Source: Cranoglanis bouderius (Eukaryota > Chordata > Actinopteri > Siluriformes > Cranoglanididae). Taken from it: a stretch of DNA of 64,000 nt. Under the pieces are notes generated by a model. The model saw only the letters and a program-made list of their open reading frames with translations, did not search any database and was not told the DNA's origin. The position numbers were made by a program, and so were the translations under genes. The stretch is taken from the NCBI GenBank assembly GCA_023630585.1, contig CM042560.1, positions 11,148,501 through 11,212,500 of the forward strand, given 5' to 3'. Below are positions 13,201-22,624 of the stretch, piece by piece; position 1 is the stretch's first letter, and the number at the start of each line of letters is the position of its first letter.

Positions 13201-13606
13201 ACACAAGAGGTCGAACACTTTTAAAAGGAATGTGTAGGTACATCACGCCACAGTGTGCTGTGAGGTGAAGTCACTGTCTTGCGAGAAATACAGCGTTCAC
13301 ACAATTAAACACGTGTAGCTTGGCAACGTCACAACTTAGCAACTTTACTTTGCTTGCTGGATAACTCTACAGTTACAATAAAGGCAGCTAATGTTAGCTA
13401 AGCACATACACTACAAGGACAGGACCTGACTAACTAGTCGGAAGTAGGCAGAAGTGACACAGACCACAGAGTAATGCAGAGAGGCAAGAGCAGCTCAGAG
13501 GCACCAGCAACAAACGCTGTTAGCTAGTCTGCTGTTAGCTAGCTAGCATGGCTTACTTCGAGGTTGTTGGTGGACTGGCATATTTTACACTCGGGCGTCG
13601 ATACAT
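5343..13606 (-). CDS. angel2: Protein angel homolog 2 (complete gene, 9 coding exons)
   Basis: ANGEL2 belongs to the CCR4-type endonuclease/exonuclease/phosphatase (EEP) fold; the human enzyme removes 2',3'-cyclic phosphates from RNA ends. Joined exons total 1647 nt, 548 residues, against 544 in human, with phases matching at all eight junctions. Visible EEP motifs: FSVMSYNIL (Asn 187), CLQEVQEDH (metal-binding Glu 234), THLLYNPRRGD (His 324), CGDFNSVP (Asp 365, Asn 367), TVDYIFYS (Asp 483) and SSDHLPL (Asp 536, His 537), so all key residues are present. The N-terminal 160 residues are poorly conserved, as in the family. The ATG at 13606 is preceded in frame by two TAG codons. Introns carry two minisatellites, a hAT MITE and an LTR-like block. 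The paralogue ANGEL1 fits less well; the wording of the core and the VSGQEES...RGQRIL segment match ANGEL2. Confidence 0.95.
5495..6667. other. angel2 intron 8, AT-rich part
   Basis: AT-rich with poly-A/T runs. I see no transposon or coding homology here. Confidence 0.5.
6668..6698. repeat. (AC)n microsatellite
   Basis: About 15 AC units directly inside the donor side of angel2 intron 8. Confidence 0.95.
6704..6870 (-). CDS. angel2: angel2 coding exon 8
   Basis: Residues 443-498, including FKLTSVYSHYLKESG and TTCHSRTAITVDYIFYS. The donor GTGAGG is followed within a few bases by an (AC)n tract. Confidence 0.96.
7205..7253. repeat. (AC)n microsatellite
   Basis: About 23 AC units in angel2 intron 7. 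Confidence 0.95.
7280..8796 (+). mobile_element. LTR-like block (candidate solo LTR) in angel2 intron 7
   Basis: The block starts TGTAA and ends TTACA, the inverted short repeat expected at LTR ends. Inside, on the plus strand, a promoter-like arrangement appears: gattggccaatag (CCAAT in both senses, about 7668-7680), a TATA-like tttaaaa about 35 bp later (7711-7717), a GC-richer leader, then attaaa near 8176. No target-site duplication is evident and no pol-type frame is present. The call rests on architecture, not on a match to a named family. Confidence 0.4.
8832..8874 (-). CDS. angel2: angel2 coding exon 7 (short)
   Basis: Encodes PDVKESEQQGSKK in the variable linker. The acceptor has a strong pyrimidine tract. 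Another in-frame open stretch continues upstream to 8935, but that start would not match the exon 6 phase. Confidence 0.75.
9224..9332 (-). CDS. angel2: angel2 coding exon 6
   Basis: Residues 393-428, VSGQEESPRGQRILTSPLWP..., matching the human segment of the same place. The donor is the weaker GTGTGA; it is the only one giving the phase needed by exon 7. Confidence 0.9.
9389..9931. mobile_element. hAT-type MITE with 8-bp target duplication
   Basis: A 543-bp element with inverted ends TAGAGATCGACCGATA / ...TTGGTCGATCTCTA, in angel2 intron 5. It is flanked by gacagaag (9381-9388) and gacagaat (9932-9939), an 8-bp duplication with one mismatch, the hAT signature. The interior is AT-rich with no transposase. 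Confidence 0.8.
10034..10500. repeat. 11-bp minisatellite array A (angel2 intron 5)
   Basis: About 42 tandem copies of an 11-bp unit, mostly TTCCCTTTACA, CTCCCTTTACG or GTCACTTTACA. Because 11 is not a multiple of 3, all three plus frames read the same 11-residue peptide repeat (LYSHFTFPL-like), which explains long open frames here that are not genes. Confidence 0.97.
10615..11036 (-). CDS. angel2: angel2 coding exon 5
   Basis: Residues 252-392, the largest catalytic exon, with TGRKLDGC, LLYNPRRGDIKLAQL and LCGDFNSVPASPLY. Ends at donor GTGAGA. Confidence 0.97.
11037..11714. other. angel2 intron 4
   Basis: No repeat family or coding homology recognised. Confidence 0.5.
11715..11784 (-). CDS. 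angel2: angel2 coding exon 4
   Basis: Residues 229-251, IMCLQEVQEDHYQKQ..., carrying the catalytic metal-binding Glu. Flanked by CATAG acceptor and GTAACA donor. Confidence 0.95.
12088..12431. repeat. 11-bp minisatellite array B (angel2 intron 3)
   Basis: About 31 copies of the same 11-bp unit as array A and in the same orientation. It is preceded by a left flank (ccatctgcaccacttgggtt) nearly identical to that of array A. Confidence 0.97.
12485..12693 (-). CDS. angel2: angel2 coding exon 3
   Basis: Residues 159-228. It opens the EEP domain with FDFSVMSYNILSQELL and ends ELEQHAAD at donor GTGAGG. Confidence 0.95.
12771..13195 (-). CDS. angel2: angel2 coding exon 2
   Basis: Residues 17-158, low-complexity and basic (KPMFVRPL..., PPVKRRKSLE). 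The acceptor is a tandem TTAG/CAG (NAGNAG) site, so the exon may begin 3 nt later. An in-frame ATG at 13185 is an alternative start. Confidence 0.85.
13557..13606 (-). CDS. angel2: angel2 coding exon 1
   Basis: Residues 1-16 plus two bases (MYRRPSVKYASPPTTS). It ends at donor GTAAGC. The exon is inferred from an open frame, upstream in-frame stops and phase agreement with exon 2, not from homology, so the N-terminus is the least certain part of the gene. Confidence 0.65.
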
Positions 13607-13726
13607 AAAAAGGTCCTCAGTATAAGCTAACGATGTCTCCTACTATTAAAGCGCAATAACCCCAAGTTTGACGTGTAACCGAGACATCAGCTAATCGGAA
13701 CAAAACATTAGCGAGTCCCTTGAAAA

Positions 13727-13734
13727 TGACGTCA
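13727..13734. promoter_or_regulatory. Perfect CRE palindrome upstream of angel2
   Basis: TGACGTCA, a full CREB/ATF site, lies about 120 bp upstream of the predicted angel2 ATG in a relatively CpG-containing stretch. A YY1-like ccgccatattg lies at about 13790-13801. Confidence 0.5.
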
Positions 13735-13801
13735 CTACAGAGGAAAACATGGACGCCACTTTGGCCCATTGCCGCGATGAGTCAACGCGTCCGCCATATT
13801 G

Positions 13802-14720
13802 ATCCGGGCAAGACTGCCCTGTAAACAAATAGAAGTAAACGGGGGAGCTGCAGTTTTTCTGGATAAAAAGCACAATAACGTTTACATTTCTCAAACTATT
13901 TCAACGGTTTATGATCTACGTGGAGTACAAAAAAGATTCTGTCTCAAGTAACTTACAATCTCGATAGTTAGACTTGGAGAATGGTTCATTGTCCAAAGGA
14001 ATTGTGAAAAGTCACGCTTGTGAAGCATAGATTTGACTTATTTTTCTTGGTTAATAAATGCTGAGACGTCCCTAATGTAATATAATTGAATGTACATGAA
14101 ATGCGCATAAAGTTTTTTTTTCATTGTGGAAATGGCTTTTTCTGTCTTCAACCCACTGATCTATATATATATATATATATATATATATCAGTATTTATAT
14201 CAGTGCTTCAACCCCATCTTTTAGCTTTTCTTATGCTCGTTCATTTTTAAATACTGACAAATCGAAATAGTGCATCTTTAATTGGCCATCATTGTACCAA
14301 AAATGGAACAAAATCGGCAAATACAAATCAAATAGTGAGACACCGGTAGTCCGTCTGATTTCTATATTTTATTAGCAATAAAAAGATAGCGTGAGTTCAG
14401 CAAAAGTGGGACATCAGGTAAAGTGGTACAAATACATTTCATGCTAGCTAGCCCTTTAAATATCAGGAGACAATACATTTTTATAGCCATGAAAAATTAG
14501 CATAAGGGTCTTTGTCATTGCTCAAATGTTTTCATGTGCCTTAGAACATCGTTGTGGGCGTGGTCCGGTTTCAAAATCTACCCAAATGAGAATGCTCTTC
14601 TAATTGTATTAAGATGTTTCTTACTGTTGTTTATTTTGGTATTTATGTTCTTCAAGCAATAAAAAATAAAAAATAAATAAAATAAAATAAAAAAGAATGC
14701 TCTTCTTAAACATAAGCCTC
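13802..14720. other. Intergenic DNA upstream of angel2
   Basis: AT-rich, with an (AT)n tract at 14162-14188. The gtgggacatcaggtaaagtgg segment at 14406 resembles segments near 16.45 and 17.13 kb, suggesting an older repeat split by later insertions. Confidence 0.4.
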
Positions 14721-14945
14721 TATAATACGCTCTGCTCTCTGAAGTGACCTGTGCAAAAAAAAAAAAAAAAATCACAGAGACTTTTGTGTGCGCATGCGTT
14801 ACAGTTTCCGGTGTGTGTATAGCTCTCTTCTGTTTACACGTAAATAAACCGAGAGCATGGATGCGCATGAATTTATAGACATATATTTTAAAGTTGGCCT
14901 TCAATACAAAGACATTACTTCTGTTCTTGCTTCCCAACATAGGTA

Positions 14946-16194
14946 CAGTATCTCACAAAAGTGAGTACACCCCTCACATTTTTGTAAATATTTTATTATA
15001 TCTTTTCATGGGACAACACTGAAGAAATGACACTTTGCTACAATGTAAAGTAGTGAGTGTACAGCTTGTATAACAGTGTAAATTTGCTGTTCCCTCAAAA
15101 TAACTCAACACACAGCCATTAATGTCTAAACCGCTGGCAACAAAAGTGAGTACACCCCTAAGTGAAAGTGTCCAAATTGGGCCCAAAGTGTCAATATTTT
15201 TTGGGGCCACCATTATTTTCCAGCACTGCCACCATTATTTTCCAGCATTATTCCCAGCCCCAGACCATGACACTCCCACCACCATGCTTGACTGTAGGCA
15301 AGACACACTTGTCTTTGTACTCCTCACCTGGTTGCTACCACACACACTTGACACTGTCTGAACCAAATAAGTTTATCTTGGTCTCATCAGACCACAGGAC
15401 ATGGTTCCAGTAATCCATGTCCTTAGTCTGCTTGTCTTCAGCAAACTGTTTGCGGGCTTTCTTGTGCATCATCTTTAGAAGAGGCTTCCTTCTGGGACGA
15501 CAGCCATGCAGACCAATTTGATGCAGTGTGCGGCGTATGGTCTGAGCACTGACAGGCTGACCCCCCACCCCTTCAACCTCTGCTGCAATGCTGGCAGCAC
15601 TCATACGTCTATTCTGCAAAGCCAACCTCTGGATATGATGCTGAGCACGTGCACTCAACTTCTTTGGTCGACCATGGCGAGGCCTGTTCTGAGTGGAACC
15701 TGTCCTGTTAAACCGCTGTATGGTCTTGGCCAACGTGCTGCAGCTCAGTTTCAGGGTGTTGGCAATCTTCTTATATCCTAGGCCATCTTTATGTAGAGCA
15801 ACAATTCTTTTTTCAGATCCTCAGAGAGTTCTTTGCCATGAGGTGCCATGTTGAACTTCCAGTGACCAGTATGAGAGAGTGTGAGAGCGATAACACCAAA
15901 CTTAACACACCTGCTCCCAATTCACACCTGAGACCTTGTAACACTAACGAGTCACATGGCCAGTTTGGACATTTTCACTTAGGGGTGTACTCATTTTTGT
16001 TGCCAGCGGTTTAGACATTAATGGCTGTGTGTTGAGTTATTTTGAGGGGACAGCAAATTTACACTGTTATACAAGCTGTACACTCACTACTTTACATTGT
16101 AGCAAAGTGTCATTTCGTCAGTGTTGTCCCATGAAAAGATATAATAAAATATTAACAAAAATGTGAGGGGTGTACTCACTTTTGTGAGATACTG
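14946..16194 (-). mobile_element. Internally deleted Tc1-like transposon with long inverted repeats
   Basis: A 1249-bp element bounded by TA dinucleotides. Its terminal inverted repeats are about 215 bp each, and each contains two copies of the aaaagtgagtacacccct motif, the IR/DR layout of active fish Tc1 families. The body carries a broken transposase on the minus strand. Confidence 0.9.
15335..15733 (-). pseudogene. Truncated Tc1 transposase
   Basis: It preserves the N-terminal helix-turn-helix region (TIQRFNRTGSTQNRPRHGRP), a second DNA-binding part (SAQTIRRTLHQIGLHG) and the first catalytic Asp in WSDETKINLFG. The second Asp and the Glu block are missing: the frame stops soon after 15335 and the sequence between about 15180 and 15300 looks deleted. 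Not functional, though the long ends could still be mobilised in trans. Confidence 0.85.
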
Positions 16195-16330
16195 TATGTA
16201 ATCACAGAGCGACATGATGCAAACGGAAGACTATAACGCGTGCGCACGAGAAACTTTTCGCATGCGTACGCAAAAGTCTCTATGATTTTTTTTTTTTTTT
16301 GCACAGGTCACTTCAGGGGCTCCGTACTAT

Positions 16331-17475
16331 AAAGAATGATTATTGGATGGTCAATTACAAAAAATATGTATTGTTGCAAAATTCGCATTTAATTATTTGC
16401 GAATGCGTGTTTTATCTAACATGTCTGATAAAGTAGGACGGTAGCTTTCAGGTAATGTGGGACACTTTTTAAAGCCAATATTATGGATTATGATTATCTA
16501 TTACTATTCTGAGCTAGCATGTCATGAACCATGTCATAAAACAGTTTTAATTCATATTATGTTTTATGTATTCTGGTTTTACATTATTAAGGTATTGTGT
16601 GGAATCTTGTGGCAGATGGACTTCTGACCAGCATCATTCAAAGACCTGTCGTCAGGCCAAAAAAGAAGAAGGGGCATGAAGAAGCCCAGAGCCAAGCCAC
16701 AGTCGTAGTCATACATTCTAACAAGCCCAGAACACTTTACTTATGTTGAAAAATCAAAACACAGGTGGGGGGGGGGGGGGGGTTGACACACACGACAGAA
16801 TGGCCAGAAGCACCTCAGATGAATGCAAAGGCTGCCACAGAAAATATGTTTCCAATGATGATCCAAGAGCAGAAGAAGATGTAATTTTAGATGCTGCTAG
16901 CATTCTAACATTCTGCTAGCAATGTTTATGGATATACGATTTTTGAAAACAGTAAAAAAAAAAAAGGGATTACTGTATTTTTGTTCAAAAGGCCTATTGA
17001 TTTTCACAATTAGGCAGTTTTTCAGTCAGAACTGAGTTACCCACCATTTAAAAAGGATGATTGTGTGTGTTTGTGTCTTTTATAACAACTAAATCGTAGC
17101 AAACATATTTTTTTTATTCAATAAAACACTGTCCCACTTTTGCTGCTGATCTGTCCCACTTTATCTGCAAAAAATTTCAGTGTAAAGCAGTGCCTAAAGG
17201 TGTTCAAATGACAACCATTATCACATTAAAGCTATATCAAGTATTTTTTCAATACATTTACATTTAGGAGGGTTGTGTCTTTACAAAAAAAAAAAATCAA
17301 AGGATAGCAGTATAAAGCTTTTGTCACTGTGCCATGGTGAATCTACCAAAAACTGTCCCACTTGCATAGTTCACCCTATGTTCCAAAACAGACAATTACA
17401 AAGATAATTATAAGATAATCATTTATGGATCTGGTAACACATTTACAGTTACAGTGGTAAAAACATTTATGTGAT
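16331..17475. other. Intergenic DNA with repeat remnants
   Basis: No gene. It contains a run of about 17 G at about 16767 and several tgtcccact(t) segments echoing 14.4 kb. Confidence 0.4.
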
Positions 17476-17476
17476 G

Positions 17477-17531
<55 letters not shown>
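17476..17531. repeat. (TAA)n microsatellite
   Basis: About 18 ATA/TAA units. Confidence 0.95.
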
Positions 17532-17532
<1 letters not shown>

Positions 17533-17688
17533 GAGCCACGATTTGATGACAAGCTATTAAATCTTTCAAATCTATCAAACCTACTGTTTGGAGATGAGTG
17601 GGAAAACTGAAGACAGGTGGTTTATCTTCATCTCTAATCCTGTCTGACCTGTCCTGTCAAAGTCCTCCAGCTTGAAGTTCTCACTGTA

Positions 17689-19255
17689 CAGCCGTGGCCA
17701 AAAGTTTTGAGAATGACACAAATATTAATTTTCACAAAGTCTACTGCTTCAGTTTTTATGATGGCAATTTGCATATACTCCAGAATGTTATGAAGAGTGA
17801 TCAGATGAATTGCAATTAATTTCAAAGTCCCTCTTTGCCATGAAAATGAACATAATCCCAAAAAAATATGTCCACTGCATTTCAGCCCTTCCACAAAAGG
17901 ACCAGCTGACATCATGTCAGTGATTCTCTCGTTAACACAGGTGAGAGTGTTAAAGAGGACAAGGCTGGAGATCACTCTGTCATGCTGATTGAGTTAGAAT
18001 AACAGACTGGAAGCTTTAAAAGGAGGGTGGTGCTTGAAATTATTGTTCTTCCTCTGTTAACTATGGTTACCTGCAAGGAAACACGTGCAGCCATCATTGC
18101 TTTGCACAAAAAGGGATTCACAGGCAAGGATATTGCTGCTAGTAAGATTGCACCTAAATCAACCATTTATCGGTTCATCAAGACCTTCAAGGAGAGAGGT
18201 TCAACTGTTGTGAAGAAGGCTTCAGGGCGATAAAGAAAGTCCAGCAAGCGCCAGGACCGTCTCCTAAAGTTGATTCAGCTGCGGGATCGGGGCACCACCA
18301 GTGCAGAGCTTGCTCAGGAATGGCAGCAGGCAGGTGTGAGTGCGTCTGCACGCACAGTAAGGCGAAGACTTTTGGAGGATGGCCTGGTGTCAAGAAGGGC
18401 AGCAAAGACGCCACTTCTCTCCAGGAAAAACATCAGGGACTGACTGCTATTCTGCAAAAAGTACAGGGATTGGACTGCTGAGGACTGGGGTAATGTCATT
18501 TTCTCTGATGAATCCCCTTTCCGATTGTTTGGGGCATCTGGAAAAAAGCTTGTCCGGAGAAGAAAAGGTGAGCGCTACCATCAGTCCTGTGTCATGCCAA
18601 CAGTAAAGCATCCTGAGACCACTCATGTGTGGGGTTGCTTCTCAGCCAAGGGAATGGGCTCACTCACAATTTTGCCTAAGAACACAGCCATGAATAAAGA
18701 ATGGTACAAAAACATCCTCAGAGAGCAACTTCTCCCAACCATCCAAGAACAGTTTGGTGACGAACAATGCCTTTTCCAGCATGATGGGGCACCTTGCCAC
18801 AAGGCAAAAGTGATAACGAAGTGGCTCGGGGAACAAAACATCGACATTTTGGGTCCATGGCCAGGAAACTCCCCAGACCTTAATCCCATTGAGAATTTGT
18901 GGTCAATCCTCAAGAGGCGGGTGGACAAACAAAAACCCACAAACTCTGACAAACTCCAAGCATTGATTATTCAATAATTGGCTGCCGTCAGTCAGGATGT
19001 GGCCCAGAAATTGATTGACAGCATGCCAGGGCGAATTGCAAAGGTCTTGAAAAAGAAGGGTCAACACTGCAAATATTGACTCTTTGCATAAACTTCATGT
19101 AATTGTCAATAAAAGCCATTGACACTTATGAAATGCTTGTGATTATACTTCAGTAACAGTTAGTAACATCTGACAAAAAGATCTAAAAACACTGAAGCAG
19201 CAGACTTTGTGAAAATTAATATTTGTGTCATTCTCAAAACTTTTGGCCATGGCTG
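17689..19255 (+). mobile_element. Tc1-like DD35E element, decayed copy
   Basis: A 1567-bp element between TA dinucleotides (17687-17688 and 19256-19257). It has about 65-bp inverted ends beginning CAGCCGTGGCCAAAAGTTTTG. It is exactly as long as the copy at 25824-27390 and differs from it by scattered substitutions only. Confidence 0.95.
18063..19079 (+). pseudogene. Tc1-like transposase with three nonsense mutations
   Basis: Same 1017-nt reading frame as the intact copy, with no indels. In-frame stops lie at 18231-18233, 18441-18443 and 18975-18977. By comparison with the intact copy, the second arises from AGA to TGA and the third from GAA to TAA. DDE motifs (FSDESPF, QHDGAPCH, PDLNPIENLW) remain readable between stops. 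Confidence 0.95.
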
Positions 19256-20309
19256 TATAGCACAGAGGACTCACTTGCGGAAACACCTCCCCTTCTTACA
19301 GCTACTTCCCACTGCCTCAACTGTTTCTCTTTGGGAAACCAGAATGTGAGAAAAGTTATCTAGCCAACTAACTACAGTAAGATTCACAATATGTCAGTCG
19401 CTCAGCTGAAACGCGGAGCTTGTCATAAAAGTCGGTTTGGAGAAAAACAGTATTTGCATTATTGATGAAAATCTCGATTATGGGCAATTTAGTTTATAAT
19501 ATAAACTATAATATAAGCTAAGACTTATTACTGTTGCCCGGCCCAACATGGCGGCGACGTTTACATACAATCCAGCGGCTAATGCGGCGTCTATTTATAT
19601 GTCTATGGGAGAAAAACACACAGAACAGAACGAGGGAGCGACGGCGCAGTTCACTAGATTCCAAACTTCCTTCATTTCCAAGTTTTCCAAGATATCAGTG
19701 TTTCTTAGTTACTTTATCTTTCATTGTTTCTAGTATCCCCTAGTTCCTGGTGTATTCCAAAGTTTTGTGTTACCTAGTTTCTCGTGTACCATTGTTTCCA
19801 CCCTGCCCCGACAGAAACCCTCATAGAAACTGTAATGGTTTTAATGGTTATAATGGAGTCATTGAAAATCATCTTCAGCAAAAATAAAAACTTCTGAGTC
19901 TCGAGATTTTTGATGGCAAAAAGGGATTAGACTTTATTACCATAGTAACAAGCCGAGATGTCTGCAGATCATCTGATGAGTACAATCAATGTTCATGCTT
20001 TTATACAATACTAAAACAATGATCTCATTAGGCTGCGTTTTCCCATGTTTTCATTTGATCACAATATCTGACGACTCGACACAATTATGTTTCTTTCTTC
20101 ATATCTTATCTATAATGGTGGCGCAAGTTCAGTCAGCTTTTTAAAAAATTTTTTTAAAGTTTCTATTTTACCGACTTACGTCATGGATTTCAACAATACA
20201 TCTTAAGAAATCCCTAACATCAAGTTGTTAAAAAGATACAAACTTAAACTCAATGTCCCTATGCAGGTACAGAAGAAATAAAGAGTAAACCTAGATGAAA
20301 AGGATACAT
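19256..20309. other. Intergenic DNA, unclassified
   Basis: No gene recognised. It contains a YY1-like aacatggcggcgacg near 19546-19560 heading a 60-codon open frame without known homology, and a gtaatggttttaatgg motif that recurs at about 21.07 kb. Confidence 0.35.
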
Positions 20310-20960
20310 TAGTAACCGAGGAGTGCTCAATGATCTCACCAAAATGAGCTCACCAGCTTGACCTACTTTGATTTTAAGTTTCTTTGATTAATATGCTGAT
20401 TTCTTTCTTATGATCTCATATATTGGTCACACACGAATAGATCTCATTTTGATTTCTTAACATATACCAATTGATTTCTTGCATGTACCATTTGCTTTTG
20501 CAAATATATCATACTAACACACACACACACACACATATCCTTGAACATTAGTGCATCTCCTCTATCAGAACTTGCGTCTTTGGGTACACAGGCCTTTGCG
20601 TACAACATTCTGTATGTATCTAACTTCCGCAGTTTGAACAGCGGCCCACTCATAAAGCTTGCCAATAATAGTGGATACATGCTAAGAAATGACAGATAAC
20701 AAATTAGTGAGCTAGTAAGAAAAAGATACAAACTGCGAGTGAGAAATGTGTGCTCAGTAATTTCCCACAAGCTGGAGTTACATCAGCTTGTCCTGGTTTC
20801 TTTGATTAATATATATGAATACTCACTTATATCTTATACATTGATTATACATGATTGGATGATACTTTTGAATGCTTGGCCATAATATACTGATTTATTC
20901 AATGATTTCTTTAATATATACAATGTGCTCTAAAAATATACCATAATGGGAATTGTTTTG
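20310..20960. repeat. Diverged tandem duplication
   Basis: Segments starting near 20310 and 20725 share order and wording: a gtgctca(g/a)t(g/a)a block, an agctt(g)(a/t)cc block, then tttctttgattaatat, each followed by AT-rich text with related words. This is an old direct duplication of about 400 bp with much drift. Confidence 0.5.
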
Positions 20961-21945
20961 GTTTTAATGGAAGCTATAATGATCCCAGTGGGTCTCTACT
21001 GGTAATTTGTTGCCTTCTATTGGTGGCATGCTATGTCTAGTGGATACCATTAAGTACCAATAATGGTATTGGTAATGGTTTTAATGGTTAGCTGATGGTC
21101 TTTAATGGTATTTGTAGTGGTAACCATTAGAATTTCTGTGATGGTTTCTATTGTTTTTTTCAGCAGGGCAGTCTTCACAGCATGTACCAGTTTAGCTGCG
21201 ACAACTGGGGGAAATAATACCTTCCAAAGGGACCTCATTCCCACCCAGTCGCTGGCTGAGATTCTACCGGAAATACGTAAGCAGCGTTCGTGCATAGAGT
21301 ATATTGAGGTCTCTTTAGTGGCTTATTACGCTTGGACGGTCAAATAAATACACACACATCATGTCAAAATGCAGGTCTGACAGAGTATTCATGCAAACAC
21401 AGTCAGGAAAAAATCGGAGGTGTATCAATACAGTATATTGGATCTGTGCATTAGGTCTTAAAGTGACAGCAGTCTAATAAACCTGCTGCTGTCTGTGTCA
21501 TTAATGTTAATCAAATAACAAAAGACAAAGAGAAAATCACTCACTCGCTCATTTGACTAAATAACTTCAGTAAATTTAATAAGAATCACTGTATATGTCA
21601 TAGTGAAGTCTATTTTATTTTACATTTAATTGCTTTATTCAATTTCCGCGGTATCTCTTATTTGTATACTGATAGACTTACCTGAGAAAACGTATCGTTA
21701 TCGTGAAATAAGATTGTAGTCATATCGCCCACCCCTGAACATTAAAAAAAAAAAGCATTTGGTGATTCCAGTCTTGAATTTCACGTAAAATGTGAAATGT
21801 ACTTCTTAATGTAGTAAATATCATAAACCCTGCTGACAAGAACAGAGCTGTGTTCAGAAATGAGTTTGTTGTCATTCATAGACAGATTAAAAGTAAATGA
21901 AAGTAAATAAAGCGTGAAGCTTGTTGTTATGAGAATTTAAAGCAC
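20961..21945. other. Intergenic DNA, unclassified repeat-like
   Basis: Rich in repeated atggt/accat words (20960-21160). An open plus-strand frame at 21105-21347 has no recognised homology. Confidence 0.3.
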
Positions 21946-22015
21946 TCTTGTACGTCGCTCTGGATAAGGGCGTCTGCTAAATGCTATACATGTAAATGTA
22001 AATGTAAATGTTATG
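21946..22015 (+). mobile_element. SINE/LINE 3' tail fragment
   Basis: Contains gtcgctctggataagggcgtctgctaaatg followed by a short (taaatg)n tail, a 3' end shared by many fish L2-type LINEs and their SINE partners. The 5' part is missing or unrecognisable. Confidence 0.65.
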
Positions 22016-22620
22016 ACATGCTGCTAAATGTAACTCTACTCTGTACTCTCTCTCTCTCTCTCTCAGCCTATATAACTGTGGGGGAGAGACATAAAATAAT
22101 TGAAATGTCAACTCGACCTGGAGGACACAATATAGTGTGATACAATAACAAAACAGGTTAATTTGTATTTTCATACACTTGTAATATAATAAAAGTTCTA
22201 CATATACCTCTATATCCCTTTTTTTCTTTTAAACCATTTTTTGATAGGAAACTAGTTGAGGTGCTGATGACATGAAATAAAAATATTAAATGGCAATGGC
22301 AAGATGTAATAGTGGTATTTGTTGTTACATTTATGTTGCCATTGGTCTGTGAAGGTTAAAATATTAATTTAACAGCTCTGTGTTGAGTTTACAATTGCAA
22401 TTTAAAATCTTTTTTCAATTTAATTACTTTCTGGACTCGGCCGGACTCAGCCATTAAGGACTCGGACTTGAGTCCAACTCGGCCCCTTTTGGACACGGCC
22501 TTGACTGGTTAAGGACTTGGTCTCGACTCAAACTCGACAAAGGTGGACTCGGACCCAACACTATTTTAGACTGCAGTGTCACTATAAAAACAAGCCGTTA
22601 AAACTCTCAAATACCACTGC
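22016..22620. other. Intergenic DNA
   Basis: Contains a short (CT)n at about 22046-22065 and a ggactcgg-rich stretch (22430-22560). No gene seen. Confidence 0.35.
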
Positions 22621-22624
22621 AGGG

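Larger units (their letters stand above)
14721..16330. mobile_element. Inverted-repeat MITE interrupted by a Tc1 element
   Basis: The left arm (14721-14798, gaagtgacctgtgcaaaa then a poly-A run and cgcatgcg) and the right arm (about 16260-16330) are reverse complements of each other. Without the Tc1 insert the element is about 360 bp. Family unknown. Confidence 0.65.

Noticed and set aside
15122..15413. Plus-strand frames of 79-83 residues inside the 14.9-16.2 kb element
   Set aside because: They are antisense shadows of the Tc1 transposase.
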